This document shows positions 1-8,012 of a DNA stretch of 64,000 nt, piece after piece. Each line of letters begins with the position of its first letter. Positions within the stretch are counted from its first letter, which is position 1. The translations under genes and the position numbers were made by a program. This DNA comes from Aphanothece hegewaldii CCALA 016 (GTDB taxonomy: Bacteria > Cyanobacteriota > Cyanobacteriia > Cyanobacteriales > Microcystaceae): positions 186,001-250,000 of the forward strand of contig NZ_PXOH01000001.1 of assembly GCF_003007785.1 (NCBI RefSeq), given 5' to 3'. The notes beneath the pieces are model-generated. The model searched no databases, was not told the origin of the DNA, and saw only the letters and a program-made list of their open reading frames with translations.

Positions 1-1
1 T

Positions 2-550
2 CGGGAACAACTCAGACAGTTTAGCTCAAATGAAGCCGCCGTATTAATCGATATCGAATTCGATAATACCGAAATTGCGATCATTGTCGATGGCGTTCCC
101 CAATTTTCTCGAACCGTTCCCATCGGCACCTATCAGTTACAGAATTCACTTTCACGAGCGATGAACTTACCCGCATCGAGAAACCCCGAAATTCTCCAAG
201 GGATGACCATTCCCGTCACTGCTTTAGATAGCTTAAGTACAGCAGGAGCCGCCGTCAATCCTGGAATTACTGCCCTAACAAGAGTTTTAGGTGAATTAAC
301 CGACGAATTACGACGATCGATTAATTTCTATCTTAACCAAAGCGATGAATTAGAAATCGTGCAACTACTCTTAGCGGGGCCAGGTGGTGGACTTGCTCAA
401 CTCGATGAATTTTTTACACAACGTTTAAGTGTTCCCACCATGCAAATTGATCCCATCTCGGCATTATCTCTCGATTTAGAGCAAGAAATACCAGCCATCA
501 AACGGCCTGGACTTGGTACCGTACTTGGTTTAGGATTGCGGGGGGTTTAA
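2..550 (+). CDS. pilM: PilM, type IV pilus assembly ATPase-like protein (5' truncated by window edge)
   Basis: This is the C-terminal 182 codons of PilM, the cytoplasmic actin-like protein of the type IV pilus inner-membrane platform. The reading frame is open from base 2 without a start, so the gene begins outside the window. An ATG at 161 is internal: the upstream codons read as a typical actin-fold strand (AVLIDIEFDNTEIAIIVDG) continuous with the rest. Further on come the LLLAGPGGGLAQLDEF nucleotide-pocket segment and a C-terminal end matching PilM. It is followed after 3 bases by pilN, and PilM binds the PilN N-terminus. Family assignment is strong because of the gene order pilM-N-O-Q. 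Confidence 0.9.
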   Translation, partial: REQLRQFSSNEAAVLIDIEFDNTEIAIIVDGVPQFSRTVPIGTYQLQNSLSRAMNLPASRNPEILQGMTIPVTALDSLSTAGAAVNPGITALTRVLGELTDELRRSINFYLNQSDELEIVQLLLAGPGGGLAQLDEFFTQRLSVPTMQIDPISALSLDLEQEIPAIKRPGLGTVLGLGLRGV

Positions 551-553
551 TCG

Positions 554-1336
554 ATGTATAGCTTAGATGTTAACTTTCTCAAAGATCGCAAATTAGATGA
601 ATCAACAAAGGCGGCTCCCATTCGGGGCGCGACACCGATTTCTTGGCGCAAACAAACACCACTTCTCATCGGTTTGGGTATTGGGGCTGCGCTGATGGGC
701 TTAACTGCCCTTTTAGGAATAATGCTGAATTGGCAAAAAGCCAAAACGGAAGCCAATATCAAACAACTAGATGCAGAAATTAGTCAACTTCAGGCGAAAG
801 GCCAAAGCTTGGCAGAAATGGAAGCAAAAGTTAAGGCAATTGATGAAGAAGTTACGGCTTTAGTGACTGTATTCAATCAAATTAAGCCACGATCAGCCGT
901 TTTGCAAGAAATACGCCGCCGAACGCCACCGACTGTACAAGTAGTCACTATTGAAGAAAGCGCGATCGCACCAACGGCTGAAGAGGGCGGCACACAACCT
1001 AAAGTACAATTGCTCCTCACGGGTTATGCTCGTAGCTATGATGATGTGAATAAATTTCTACTATCTTTACAGAATTCTGAGTTTTTCACAGCGTCCAAAA
1101 CACGAATTCAAGGAGCCAGACAAGAGGGATCACCGATTAACTTAGATACTACAGGAGCTAACTTAGAAACACGAAAGATCAAGCTTGAAATTCCCGAAGC
1201 AGTGCAGTATACCATCACGACTCAATTGAGCGATATTCCAGCCTCAAAGTTATTACCATCTTTAGCTCGTAATGGTGCAGTCGGTTTAGTAACGCGCATC
1301 AAAACCCTTGAACAAAAAGGAGCCGTTCAACCATGA
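554..1336 (+). CDS. pilN: PilN, type IV pilus inner-membrane alignment protein
   Basis: The 260-residue bitopic inner-membrane protein has a cytoplasmic N-terminus, MYSLDVNFLKDR, which fits the PilM-binding leader of the family (LxNxLxxR pattern). One transmembrane segment lies at about residues 37-60. An acidic, Lys-rich coiled coil follows at about 60-100, then a periplasmic ferredoxin-like domain. It works with PilO and PilM to couple the pilus motor to the secretin. Its start lies 3 bases after the pilM stop and its end overlaps pilO by 4 bases, so translation is probably coupled. Confidence 0.9.
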   Translation: MYSLDVNFLKDRKLDESTKAAPIRGATPISWRKQTPLLIGLGIGAALMGLTALLGIMLNWQKAKTEANIKQLDAEISQLQAKGQSLAEMEAKVKAIDEEVTALVTVFNQIKPRSAVLQEIRRRTPPTVQVVTIEESAIAPTAEEGGTQPKVQLLLTGYARSYDDVNKFLLSLQNSEFFTASKTRIQGARQEGSPINLDTTGANLETRKIKLEIPEAVQYTITTQLSDIPASKLLPSLARNGAVGLVTRIKTLEQKGAVQP

Positions 1337-2127
1337 CATATACTGAAGAATACCTCCCGCAAGAAGATCAGGATTTAGAAGGAAGTGATTATCCGACTGC
1401 TTTTGGGATTACTTTTACGCCAAAAGTAAGTGGTATTGCTCTCGCTCTAGGAGGGTTACTCGGCTCGGCTGCTCTAGCATCAAATTGGGTATTACCACTT
1501 AATGAAAGCTATCAAAAACTCAAAGCCGATGAACAAGCTAAACAAGAGCAAATCGAGCAACAAAAAAGCGGTAAACTCGACGAAAGATATCAAACATTAG
1601 AACTGCAACTTAAACAAAAAGAAGCATTAAAATTGCAAGTTTTAGCTCTTTTTGCCAATGAAGCATCCCTTGATACAATCCTGCTTGATATTAATCAATT
1701 ATTCAAAAATCGAAACGTAGAATTAACGAGTTTTGAACCCGAAGCAGACGGGACAAAAATTATTGAGGATGGTTCATTAGGTACAGCAGTCGATAAAAAA
1801 CTCAAACGTCAAAGTTATAACGTAAATATAACAGGCGCGTTTGAGCCGACTCAATCTGTGATTAGAGATTTAGAACGATTACAACCATTAATACTCATTA
1901 AAGATCTCAAAACAACCTTAGAGGGAAATCAAAAAACCGATGCTTTTCTCTTAGTTGATACAGCAACGAAGACCTCTAAAATCATCCCCAAAGCCAATCA
2001 AAAAGTGACTACAACGATGAGATTGGACGTGATTATGCCTCTAACCCCAGAAGAACTGGCCAAACTAGCCCCCCCGCCACCACCGCCAGATCAACAAGGA
2101 CAACAACCCCCAGCAGAACAAAAATAA
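1333..2127 (+). CDS. pilO: PilO, type IV pilus inner-membrane alignment protein
   Basis: The 264-residue protein has a short cytoplasmic acidic N-terminus, one transmembrane helix at about 30-53, a coiled coil at about 60-110 rich in Lys, Gln and Glu, and a periplasmic domain. The C-terminal tail is proline-rich, with a run of six Pro ending in a Gln-rich stretch. PilO pairs with PilN in the periplasm to form the alignment complex below the PilQ secretin. The start codon ATG overlaps the pilN stop by 4 bases. Assignment rests on membrane topology, size and gene order; the sequence family itself is poorly conserved. Confidence 0.87.
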   Translation: MTYTEEYLPQEDQDLEGSDYPTAFGITFTPKVSGIALALGGLLGSAALASNWVLPLNESYQKLKADEQAKQEQIEQQKSGKLDERYQTLELQLKQKEALKLQVLALFANEASLDTILLDINQLFKNRNVELTSFEPEADGTKIIEDGSLGTAVDKKLKRQSYNVNITGAFEPTQSVIRDLERLQPLILIKDLKTTLEGNQKTDAFLLVDTATKTSKIIPKANQKVTTTMRLDVIMPLTPEELAKLAPPPPPPDQQGQQPPAEQK

Positions 2128-2164
2128 TTTTTAGTTAAGCAAAATCGGTGCAAGGAGCAAACTT

Positions 2165-4372
2165 GTGAAAAATTACACTTATCTTTCTTGGCTTATTAAT
2201 AGTACAGCTTTCTTATTTCTAGCGGTACAACCAGGCATCGCTACAACAGAAACTCAATCGCTCCTCAATGAAACAGACGGCGAAAATAAGTTGGAGTTTC
2301 ATAAAATTACAGGAGTTAATGTCAAAGCAGAAGATCTATCATTTTCGGAAGTTAATCAAAAAACATTTTCAGTCGAGCAAGGGCTTAAAATAGCTACTCC
2401 TAAAATGGAGACAAAACCGATAGAAGCGGTACAAAAAACGACTCAAATCGCACAAGCTTACCCCCAACCTCCGATGATTCCCAATCCTGCAATTACAATT
2501 CAAGATAGTAATGGGAATCCTTTTGAGGCACCAACTGCTAATGTGCCAGAGTATAATACACCTGTTTTACCGAGAGCCGTCGCTCCTCCAGTGGGTGATA
2601 TAGCCATTTCTAACATTGATGCAACGTCACAGAAAGTAAAATTTAATACAGGCTCAGTGATTATTCCCCGTGTTCTTTTGCGAGAAGCGTCGGTGCGAGA
2701 AGTGCTGATGACATTAGCAAACTATGCGGGCTACAACGTTGTGTATATTGATGGTCCTGGTGGTCAAAGTGATCCCAATCAACCAGCCATATTACAAACG
2801 ATTTCCTTAGAATTCAACAACGAATCAGTCGAAGATATTTTTAATTCTATCTTGATGATCTCTGGTTTTAGCGCGAATCTACAAGGAAGAACCATTTTTG
2901 TCGGTGCAAAATTACCCGATTCTGCACGGAATTTAATCAGTCGTACACTACGAATGAACCAAGTTAGAGCGATCGACGCGGCATCTTATTTAGCCGCCCA
3001 AGGAGCAGAATATCCTAGACTTGTTACCGAAGTTGAAGAAATCATTAGACAAACTTCAGTAACTGGTCAAGGTACAAGTAGTAATATAGATGCGGTTGTG
3101 GCTAGAAAAACAAGACCACCAGAGTTTCGACCTCTAACGATTAAACCAGATGATGGCTCAGTTGCACCCATTTTACTTAAAGGTTTGAAGGTAGTAGCAG
3201 ACGAGCGCTTAAATTCAGTTAGTTTAATTGGAGAACCGCGACTGGTTCAAATCGCTACATCACTCTTGGTACAACTTGATGCACGTCGTCGTCAAGTTGT
3301 TGTAAATGTTAAAGTGATTGACGTTAACCTGTTAAATACAGACGATTTTAACAGTAGTTTTTCCTTTGGCTTCAATGATGGATTTTTCCTTCAAGATGGT
3401 GGTGCCGCCGTGTTAAACTTTGGCGGAGTTAACCCACCGAGTCGCTCTGATGTAACTGGCGGGGCTTTCTCTAGACCCGTTGTTCCTTTGCTCAATACCA
3501 TTGTTGGAGGGGCAGCAACCTTAGCTCCTTTCTTTGATATCCAGCGCGGACCATTTAGCAATATTCCGCGAGGTTTTAACGAGTTTACTGATAGTTTGTC
3601 TCCCTATGCTCGTCCTAACTTTGGTAGCAGAAATAATCCTTTTCAGCCTGGTGTAAGTGATATTAACATTGACCCGACTACTGGGATTGTTGAGTATGAA
3701 TACGAGTTACCTGGTTTGTACCAATATCCCCAAAAATTCTTGCTTTCTCTAGAAGCTCAGATTACCAGTGGAAATGCTAAGGTACTTACCGATCCCTCAG
3801 TTGTTGTGCAAGAAGGACAAAAAGCCACTATTGCAGTGACAGAAAATGTCATTAGTGGTGTCAACACTCAAGTTGATCCCCTTAGTGGAGTGAGAACGAC
3901 TACACCAGAGATATCACGAGTTGGTTTAATTCTAGATGTAGACTTAAATAGCATCGATGATAACGGGTTTATTAGTCTTGCTGTCAACCCAACGATCTCA
4001 GCGCCAGGCTCAACCGTTAATTTTAATAGTGGCGATGGTGCAGTTAACCAAATTACCCTTTTAACCACACGCCAGTTAAATTCGGGTTTGATTCGCTTAC
4101 AAGATGGACAAACTCTGATCTTATCTGGAATTATCCAAGAAGCCGATCGGACTTCCGAAAGTAAAGTACCAATTTTGGGTGATATTCCAATCTTGGGCGC
4201 GTTATTCAGAAGCAGAAGCAATCAAGTCGGACGCAATGAAGTGATTATTATCGTGACTCCAAAGATTCTCGATGATAATGCTAATTCAGCCTTTGGCTAT
4301 AACTATCAACCTGGCAAAGATGCAGCAGAAATCCTGAAGCGTCAAGGTTTCCCCATTCAACCTATGCCTTAA
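2165..4372 (+). CDS. pilQ: PilQ, type IV pilus outer-membrane secretin
   Basis: The 735-residue secretin forms the outer-membrane channel through which the pilus exits. It starts at GTG 2165 with a GGAG ribosome-binding site 8 bases upstream. A hydrophobic N-terminal signal lies at about residues 5-27. A Pro-rich linker follows to about 160, then the STN/secretin N0 domain (about 165-250), an N1/NolW-like domain (about 330-375) and the secretin beta-domain (about 520-715), with the family signatures PILGDIPILGALFR and VIIIVTPKIL. The AMIN peptidoglycan-binding repeat usual in cyanobacterial PilQ is not recognisable between the signal and the linker, and the protein is at the short end for the family. 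It is the last gene of pilM-N-O-Q. Confidence 0.93.
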   Translation: MKNYTYLSWLINSTAFLFLAVQPGIATTETQSLLNETDGENKLEFHKITGVNVKAEDLSFSEVNQKTFSVEQGLKIATPKMETKPIEAVQKTTQIAQAYPQPPMIPNPAITIQDSNGNPFEAPTANVPEYNTPVLPRAVAPPVGDIAISNIDATSQKVKFNTGSVIIPRVLLREASVREVLMTLANYAGYNVVYIDGPGGQSDPNQPAILQTISLEFNNESVEDIFNSILMISGFSANLQGRTIFVGAKLPDSARNLISRTLRMNQVRAIDAASYLAAQGAEYPRLVTEVEEIIRQTSVTGQGTSSNIDAVVARKTRPPEFRPLTIKPDDGSVAPILLKGLKVVADERLNSVSLIGEPRLVQIATSLLVQLDARRRQVVVNVKVIDVNLLNTDDFNSSFSFGFNDGFFLQDGGAAVLNFGGVNPPSRSDVTGGAFSRPVVPLLNTIVGGAATLAPFFDIQRGPFSNIPRGFNEFTDSLSPYARPNFGSRNNPFQPGVSDINIDPTTGIVEYEYELPGLYQYPQKFLLSLEAQITSGNAKVLTDPSVVVQEGQKATIAVTENVISGVNTQVDPLSGVRTTTPEISRVGLILDVDLNSIDDNGFISLAVNPTISAPGSTVNFNSGDGAVNQITLLTTRQLNSGLIRLQDGQTLILSGIIQEADRTSESKVPILGDIPILGALFRSRSNQVGRNEVIIIVTPKILDDNANSAFGYNYQPGKDAAEILKRQGFPIQPMP

Positions 4373-4403
4373 CAGTTATCAGTGATCAGTTATCAGTTAT
4401 CAG
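4373..4403. repeat. Short tandem repeat of the CAGTTATCAGT type
   Basis: Immediately after the pilQ stop there are about three tandem copies of CAGTTATCAG, one degenerate (CAGTGATCAG), followed by seven T. The same word occurs as its complement, AACTGATAACTG, at 28701-28728 and near 29883. Tandem heptamer repeats like this are typical filler between cyanobacterial genes. The units are all in the same orientation and do not form a good hairpin, so I do not call a terminator. Confidence 0.7.
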
Positions 4404-4436
4404 TTTTTTTACTGTGTCCTGATGATGAGCTAATCG

Positions 4437-4880
4437 CTAATTAGGTAAATAATCGGGATTAAGAGACTCATCTGGTGTGAAAGGGCAAACAGCAGGAAAT
4501 CGCTCTAATAAGATCATGGTTTCATCTGCTGCCAATGCCCTAGCATCTTGATAACATTCCTCAAAGACTTCAGCAAAATATCGTTTTAAACTCGGACTTT
4601 TTTTGAATGCTTTGCTGATTCTTCGTCGATGTTCTCGAATGGTGACACGCCAGCTATTAGACCTTTTTTCTGGTTGATAAGCGTATTTGAGTAGGTGCAT
4701 CAGAATAATTGTTAAGTTGTTTTCTAATGCACTTCTCTCGCTGTTACTCATACCGATTAATTCTTCAAGTAAATGAGCTAGATCTACGTTAGATAATCGT
4801 CCTTCTTCAAGAAGTTTTATGGTTTCTTCTAACCAAAGACAAAAATCTTGTTCATAAAGTGTTCTGATTTGAGTTGTCAT
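4437..4880 (-). CDS. DUF29 family protein
   Basis: The 147-residue protein has the cyanobacterial DUF29 pattern: an N-terminal helix with YEQDFCLWLEETIKLLEEG, then the DLAHLLEELIGMSNSER segment, and a basic REHRRRISK stretch before a C-terminal helix. The family is very common in cyanobacterial genomes, often in many copies, and its function is unknown. The start ATG at 4880 lies only 5 bases downstream of the stop of the broken MsrP-like fragment on the same strand, so the DUF29 copy sits where the rest of that reductase gene should be. Confidence 0.85.
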   Translation of the reverse strand: MTTQIRTLYEQDFCLWLEETIKLLEEGRLSNVDLAHLLEELIGMSNSERSALENNLTIILMHLLKYAYQPEKRSNSWRVTIREHRRRISKAFKKSPSLKRYFAEVFEECYQDARALAADETMILLERFPAVCPFTPDESLNPDYLPN

Positions 4881-4885
4881 TTTGC

Positions 4886-5020
4886 TTACGCATATAAATT
4901 AGCACCAATACTTAATCCTATTAAACCTTTAAGGAAATGGCGACGGTTATAATAAACGGTTTCGGCAGTTACTTCATTTTTGGATAATTGCCAAATTTTA
5001 GGAGTACGAATTAAAACCAT
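4886..5020 (-). pseudogene. msrP: N-terminal remnant of a Tat-exported MsrP (YedY)-like molybdoenzyme
   Basis: This 44-codon reading frame starts at ATG 5020 and stops at TAA 4886. It encodes a peptide opening MVLIRTPKIWQLSKNEVT, followed by YYNRRHFLKGLIGLSIGAN. That is a twin-arginine (RRxFLK) signal peptide start, and the whole resembles the N-terminus of cyanobacterial protein-methionine-sulfoxide reductase catalytic subunits. The molybdopterin domain (normally more than 250 residues) is absent, and a DUF29 gene follows 5 bases later. The frame is open for a further 17 codons upstream of the ATG, up to a TAA at about 5070. A TnpB element begins about 80 bases upstream, so its arrival or a linked deletion may explain the damage. 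MsrP identity is from recognition of the N-terminus, not a search. Confidence 0.6.
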
Positions 5021-5097
5021 AAAGCCAGTTTGTCCCCAATTACCAATAAAATAAGCAAATATATCTAGCCATTATTTTACCGAAAATTTGGGTCTTT

Positions 5098-6460
5098 TAC
5101 CCCGTCATAAGAGGACGGCTTTGTAATATATCTTAATTTATAATATTTTTATCTACAATATTGTGTGATAAAATAGTTTTATGCTAATTAGAGAAGCCAA
5201 GCTACTAAACGGAACAAAGGAGCAATACTTAGCTCTTGATGAAGCCATTCGGACAGCCCAATTTATTAGAAATAAAGCGGTTAGATATTGGATGAACAAT
5301 CAAGATGTGAGTAAAGCTACTTTGTATTCTTTATGCAAAGATTTAGCTAAGGAGTTTTGTTTTGCTAAAAAATTAAACTCATCAGCTAGACAGGCAAGTG
5401 CAGAAAGAGCGTGGGCATCTATATCTAGCTTTTATACTCGTTGTAAAAAGAAGGAGAAAAAGAAAGGTTATCCTAAATTCAAGAAAAACACTCGCTCTGT
5501 CGAGTACAAAGTATCGGGATGGAAACTATCAGATGATTGCATGAATATTGCCTTTACAGATGGTTTTGAGATTGGTAGTTTGTCTTTGTATTGTAATTTT
5601 GAAACACGAGAAGACTTATTTAGACTTAAGATAAATCGTGTTCGTGTTGTAAAAAGAGCAGATGGTTATTATGCCCAATTCTGTTTTGATACTGAACGCA
5701 AAGAGCAAGGTAACTATACAGGTAACGCTATCGGATTAGACCTTGGCTTAAAGTATTTCTATAAAGACCAAAACGATAATGCAGTAGTATCCCCTCGATA
5801 TTTAAGCAAGTCTGAAAAACGACTTAAAAAAGCACAAAAAAGATTAAGCAGAAAATTTAACAAGGATAAAAAGCCTCAATCAAATAACTACCATAGAGCA
5901 AGAAAAAGATTAGGTAAAATACACCTTAAAGTTCAAAGACAACGTAAAGATTGGGCGATTAAGCAAGCCCGATGCGTAGTTCACTCTAATGATGTGATTG
6001 TCTATGAGGACTTAAAAGTATTAAACATGGTCAAGAATCACCATTTAGCTAAATCCATTTCTGACGCTAGTTGGTATCAATTCACGACTTGGTTAGACTA
6101 CTACGGAAAAATTTGGGATAAAGCAGTAGTATCAGTGTCGCCTAACTACACAAGCCAAGATTGTTCTAATTGCTGTCATCGAGTTAAAAAAAGTCTTAGC
6201 ACTAGAACTCATTCATGCCCTAACTGTGAAATAGAAATTTGTCGTGATACAAATGCAGCGATTAATATTCTTAAAAAGGGTATGAATGTCTTGGGAATTC
6301 AGTGGAATAACAGTACCTTTGGGCAAAAGGAAACTGCCGAGAAATCGGGAACGCTTGAGGAGACTTTCGCCTCTACTATTGATAGGAAACTAGAAATAGT
6401 AAGTGATGTCGATGAATCAAGAATAAGAATCTCCTCCCTTTAGGGAGTGAGAGTATGTCA
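5098..6460 (+). mobile_element. IS200/IS605-family element of the IS1341 type (tnpB only)
   Basis: The element carries an intact tnpB and no tnpA transposase. The left end is taken at a small hairpin, CCGTC (5102-5106) with GACGG (5114-5118), directly after TTTTAC, which fits a TTAC-type insertion target of single-strand IS elements. The right end has the hairpin CTCCC (6434-6438)/GGGAG (6443-6447) followed by GTGAGAGTATGTCA, the style of ending seen in cyanobacterial elements of this family. The outer limits are therefore approximate (within 10 bases). The tnpB stop codon lies at the loop and start of the right-end hairpin, so the 3' part of the gene overlaps the expected omega-RNA (reRNA) region. 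Confidence 0.7.
5181..6443 (+). CDS. tnpB: TnpB, RNA-guided nuclease of an IS605-type element
   Basis: The 420-residue protein has all catalytic parts in place. The RuvC-like residues are D187 in GLDLG, E276 in VYEDL and D356 in CRDTNAA. A four-cysteine zinc finger sits between the last two (C328, C331, C346, C349). The N-terminal wedge and REC-type region (1-175) is Lys-rich. TnpB uses an RNA copied from the element's own right end to cut DNA next to a short motif matching the element's left flank. This promotes persistence of the element. The start ATG at 5181 is preceded by AT-rich DNA without a clear ribosome-binding site. No frameshift is seen, so the protein is likely functional. Confidence 0.93.
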   Translation: MLIREAKLLNGTKEQYLALDEAIRTAQFIRNKAVRYWMNNQDVSKATLYSLCKDLAKEFCFAKKLNSSARQASAERAWASISSFYTRCKKKEKKKGYPKFKKNTRSVEYKVSGWKLSDDCMNIAFTDGFEIGSLSLYCNFETREDLFRLKINRVRVVKRADGYYAQFCFDTERKEQGNYTGNAIGLDLGLKYFYKDQNDNAVVSPRYLSKSEKRLKKAQKRLSRKFNKDKKPQSNNYHRARKRLGKIHLKVQRQRKDWAIKQARCVVHSNDVIVYEDLKVLNMVKNHHLAKSISDASWYQFTTWLDYYGKIWDKAVVSVSPNYTSQDCSNCCHRVKKSLSTRTHSCPNCEIEICRDTNAAINILKKGMNVLGIQWNNSTFGQKETAEKSGTLEETFASTIDRKLEIVSDVDESRIRISSL

Positions 6461-6496
6461 AACTCTAAATCTTATTTTTGGCTCAACCTCACAACA

Positions 6497-7927
6497 ATGG
6501 AAAAAATGTCTACTTCTGGAACAACCTATCAAAGTAAACCCTTGCCTCGCTTAAAACTCCTAACAATGTTTCGCTTAGGACTTTTTCAAATGGGTCTTGG
6601 TATTATGTCCCTCTTAACCTTGGGGGTTCTCAATCGGATTATGATTGATGAACTAAAAGTATTACCATTTTTGGCGGCGGCAGCGATCGCAATGCACCAG
6701 TTTGTCAGTCCAGCCCGCGTTTTGTTTGGTCAGATGTCCGATGCTAAACCGCTTTTAGGCTATCATCGCACGGGTTATGTGTGGCTAGGTGCTGCATTAT
6801 TTACAACCCTATCGTTTATTGCATTACAAATTGTCTGGCAACTGGGCATAAATTTACAAGGGAGTGGTTGGAGTGCCATCACTTATACTTGGGTAATTAT
6901 ATTAGGTTTAGCTTTTGCCCTCTATGGTTTAGCTTTGAGTGCCAGTTCCACCCCTTTTGCTGCTTTGTTGGTCGATATTTCCGACGAAGATAACCGCCCT
7001 CAGTTAGTTGGGGTAGTTTGGTCGATGTTGATGGTAGGTATTGTAGTTGGGGCGATCATTAGTTCTAAATTGTTAAAAGGTGCAGACTCCCAAACACTGG
7101 ATATTGCTCAACTGCAAACGATCATTAACCCTGTTTTTATTATTATGCCAGTGCTTGTTTTTGGTTTGTGTCTCATCGCTACTTCTGGGGTAGAGAAAAA
7201 ATATTCCCGCTATTCGATGCGATCGACTTTAGTTGAGAGAGAAGATCAAATTACACTCACTAGAGCCTTAAGTGTTTTAACCGCGAGTCGTCAAACGGGG
7301 TTATTTTTTAGCTTTTTGTTGGTTCTCACCATCAGTTTATTCATGCAAGATACGGTGATGGAACCCTACGGCGGTGAAGTGTTTGGCATGACGATCGCAC
7401 AAACAACCCAATTAAATGCGTTTTTTGGCATGGGAACCCTACTGGGGATTGCTTCAACGGGTTTTTTGGTTTTACCACGCCTAGGAAAGCCAAAAACGAC
7501 CAAATTAGGCTGTATTTTAGCGGCGGTGTGTATCATTTTAATCATTGGTGCGGGATTTCCAGCTAGTACAAGTTTATTGAAATCGGGGTTATTATTTTTT
7601 GGTTTAGCTTCGGGTATGATTACGGCGGGTGCGACTAGCTTGATGTTGGATTTAACGATCGCAGAAACAGCAGGTACTTTTATTGGTGCGTGGGGACTCT
7701 CACAAGCAATGGCTAGAGGTTTAGCAACACTGTGTGGCGGTTTGGTCTTAAATTTGGGTAAGATGATCTTTGAGTTACCCGTTATGGCTTATGGTACGGT
7801 TTTTGTCGTACAAGCGATCGGTTTAATCATCGCAGTCGGTTTATTAGGGCGTGTCGATGTGAAGGAATTTAGAGAAAATGCTCAAGCGGCTATTTCTGCG
7901 GTGATGCAGGGCGATTTAGATGGGTGA
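6497..7927 (+). CDS. MFS transporter of the PucC/BCD family
   Basis: The product of 476 residues has about 12 transmembrane helices and belongs to the PucC/bacteriochlorophyll-delivery (BCD) branch of the major facilitator superfamily. Members in phototrophs are linked to (bacterio)chlorophyll or light-harvesting protein handling. The characteristic segments are LLTMFRLGLFQMGLGIMSL, AIAMHQFVSPARVLFGQMSD and GYHRTGYVWLGA. The frame is also open from ATG 6455, but that codon lies in the right end of the TnpB element. The family-like N-terminus begins at ATG 6497 or 6506. The element therefore lies directly on the upstream region of this gene and has probably displaced its native promoter. Confidence 0.85.
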   Translation: MEKMSTSGTTYQSKPLPRLKLLTMFRLGLFQMGLGIMSLLTLGVLNRIMIDELKVLPFLAAAAIAMHQFVSPARVLFGQMSDAKPLLGYHRTGYVWLGAALFTTLSFIALQIVWQLGINLQGSGWSAITYTWVIILGLAFALYGLALSASSTPFAALLVDISDEDNRPQLVGVVWSMLMVGIVVGAIISSKLLKGADSQTLDIAQLQTIINPVFIIMPVLVFGLCLIATSGVEKKYSRYSMRSTLVEREDQITLTRALSVLTASRQTGLFFSFLLVLTISLFMQDTVMEPYGGEVFGMTIAQTTQLNAFFGMGTLLGIASTGFLVLPRLGKPKTTKLGCILAAVCIILIIGAGFPASTSLLKSGLLFFGLASGMITAGATSLMLDLTIAETAGTFIGAWGLSQAMARGLATLCGGLVLNLGKMIFELPVMAYGTVFVVQAIGLIIAVGLLGRVDVKEFRENAQAAISAVMQGDLDG

Positions 7928-7934
7928 TATGATA

Positions 7935-7960
7935 AAAACCTAGCTTCTTGACTAGGGTTT
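7935..7960 (+). terminator. Hairpin downstream of the MFS gene
   Basis: AAAACCTAG (7935-7943) pairs with CTAGGGTTT (7952-7960) around an 8-base loop, with one G in excess. The stem lies 8 bases after the MFS stop codon. There is only a short T run (three bases at its end), so termination strength is uncertain. Confidence 0.45.
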
Positions 7961-8012
7961 GTGAGATGCTTAGAATTACAGGGTTGCCTTGAAAAATCAG
8001 AGACAGGAAAGC

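Noticed and set aside
3868-4221. Long reverse-strand open frame inside pilQ
   Set aside because: It is the complement of a conserved secretin domain and its product has no protein-like pattern.
4373-4410. pilQ terminator made from the CAGTTATCAG repeats plus T run
   Set aside because: All repeat units face the same way, so no stable hairpin forms before the T run.
6455-6496. Start of the MFS gene at ATG 6455
   Set aside because: The codon lies within the right end of the TnpB element and the extra 14 residues do not resemble the family.
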